NCBI GenBank assembly: GCA_051648365.1
Contig: JBOFEZ010000066.1
Span: forward strand, 1 to 64,000
Direction of reading: 5' to 3'
Length of the DNA: 64,000 nt
Source of the DNA: JAGNZR01 sp051648365
GTDB taxonomy: Bacteria > Fusobacteriota > Fusobacteriia > Fusobacteriales > Fusobacteriaceae
The position numbers and the translations under genes are program-made. The notes beneath the pieces are model-generated. The model worked only from the letters and a program-made list of their open reading frames with translations. It did no database searches and was not told the origin of the DNA. Of this stretch, positions 63,393 through 64,000 are shown in pieces. Position 1 is the first letter of the stretch. Every line of letters begins with the position of its first letter.

Positions 63393-63878
63393 TCATTTCA
63401 ACAATTTTATAATCTCAACTAAAGCTTTTTCTACACAACTTTTTCTTATTTCTACCCTGTCACCGGAAAAAATATAGTGAAGTACCTTTATCTGAGATTC
63501 TTTTTTTATTCCTATAAAAACTGTTCCCACAGGATTAATTTCATCTCCACCTCCAGGTCCTGCAAAACCTGTTATAGATATTCCAATCTCTGTGGACAAC
63601 CCCTTTACCATCTCCTCGGCAGTTTCTCTGCTTACAGCTCCATATTTTTCTATAGTTTCCGGATTTACTCCTAGCCTCGCAATTTTAGATTCATTACTGT
63701 AGGTTACGATTCCTTCATAAAAAACTTTAGAAGCTCCTGGAATCGCTGTAATTTTCTCTGAGAGCATTCCACCAGTACAGGATTCGGCAACAGATATTTT
63801 TATGTTTTTCTCATCCAAAAGCTTTATAAGATTAAATTCATTCACACCATTATACAGTTTTTTTAGCTTTTTTTCCAT
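63393..63878 (-). CDS. pncC: CinA C-terminal domain protein (nicotinamide-nucleotide amidase)
   Basis: 161 residues corresponding to the stand-alone CinA_C (PncC/YgaD) domain, which deamidates NMN in the pyridine nucleotide cycle. AESCTGGMLSEKITAIPGASKVF, YEGIVTYSNESK and GFAGPGGG...NPVGTVFIGI are diagnostic. It lacks the N-terminal CinA domain, as expected for this form. It starts 18 bases after the stop of the partial gene at the window edge, with AGGAAAG as ribosome binding site. Confidence 0.92.
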   Translation of the reverse strand: MEKKLKKLYNGVNEFNLIKLLDEKNIKISVAESCTGGMLSEKITAIPGASKVFYEGIVTYSNESKIARLGVNPETIEKYGAVSRETAEEMVKGLSTEIGISITGFAGPGGGDEINPVGTVFIGIKKESQIKVLHYIFSGDRVEIRKSCVEKALVEIIKLLK

Positions 63879-63896
63879 AGTATTTTTAGCTTTCCT

Positions 63897-64000
63897 TTAG
63901 AATATTATGGTCCAAAGAGAAACCATTATAAAATTTCCTATCATTCCTGCAAGAAAATCATCCAGCACAACTCCGATTCCATGTCCGAAATGTTGTGCGT
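63897..64000 (-). CDS. pgpA: Phosphatidylglycerophosphatase A, C-terminal part (truncated by window edge)
   Basis: Only the last ~33 codons are present: HFGHGIGVVLDDFLAGMIGN, then a hydrophobic tail ending IIF before TAA. The GxGIxxDDxxAG pattern matches the C-terminal region of PgpA (GIMIDDIVAG in E. coli), a membrane phosphatase making phosphatidylglycerol. The pgpA-cinA neighbourhood is common. The rest lies outside the window. Confidence 0.75.
   Translation of the reverse strand, partial: AQHFGHGIGVVLDDFLAGMIGNFIMVSLWTIIF

Noticed and set aside
1..64000. CRISPR arrays, IS elements, prophage, toxin-antitoxin or defence islands, tRNA genes
   Set aside because: I looked for regularly spaced repeats, transposase motifs, cloverleaf-like sequences and known defence domains in the intergenic regions and ORFs; none was seen.

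Overview
The window is about 64 kb of low-GC DNA, tightly packed with genes. It carries diderm envelope genes (lpxD, skp/ompH, bamA, tamB, rseP) alongside features common in Clostridia: a four-gene [FeFe]-hydrogenase set of HndABCD type, a glmS ribozyme and strong AGGAGG ribosome binding sites. That mix points to the phylum Fusobacteriota, perhaps an Ilyobacter/Propionigenium/Cetobacterium-like organism. The genus is inference. No phage, IS element, CRISPR array or tRNA was seen; this is a chromosomal housekeeping region.

Layout. The left edge (1-113, minus strand) is a near-consensus promoter and leader that probably belongs to an rRNA operon lying outside the window. Diverging from it are a YitT-type membrane protein and a UvrD-like helicase fused to an AddB-type iron-sulfur nuclease domain. 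From 3.9 to 44.7 kb nearly everything runs on the minus strand. In coordinate order: pepP; glmS with its self-cleaving ribozyme (7.6-7.8 kb); a HAD phosphatase; tgt and the bifunctional (p)ppGpp enzyme; an apt/TPR lipoprotein/DUF502/CorC-like/CBS cluster; a ten-gene operon from an M20 peptidase through mreC, a LolA-like protein, recO, ptsN, nrdR, aroQ, fmt and folD to accB, driven by a perfect sigma70 promoter; the hydrogenase operon; fructose-bisphosphate aldolase; serS and two small genes; the envelope block lpxD-skp-bamA-tamB; rsmG-mnmG; and a KtrAB-type potassium uptake pair.

At 44.7 kb a divergent promoter region separates a flavin reductase from a cysteine-cluster protein and a TrmN6-like methyltransferase. 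Then come a cyclophilin lipoprotein, a polyamine transporter potABC with no potD and an MFS protein upstream, a Na/phosphate cotransporter, a SIMPL-domain protein, the isoprenoid/envelope operon uppS-cdsA-dxr-tmk-rseP-tcdA, galE, and an operon pgpA (partial)-cinA-XRE/cupin regulator-FakA/FakB fusion.

The most unusual points are: (1) the HndB-like subunit of the hydrogenase is interrupted by an in-frame TGA and has lost its four cluster cysteines; (2) a natural fusion of fatty-acid kinase FakA with a DegV/FakB fatty-acid-binding domain; (3) the helicase-nuclease fusion; (4) a glmS ribozyme hidden beneath a false 73-codon ORF; (5) intrinsic terminators placed inside apparent operons (cdsA|dxr, galE|uppS, apt|rsh). 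I see no clearly new defence or mobile system.
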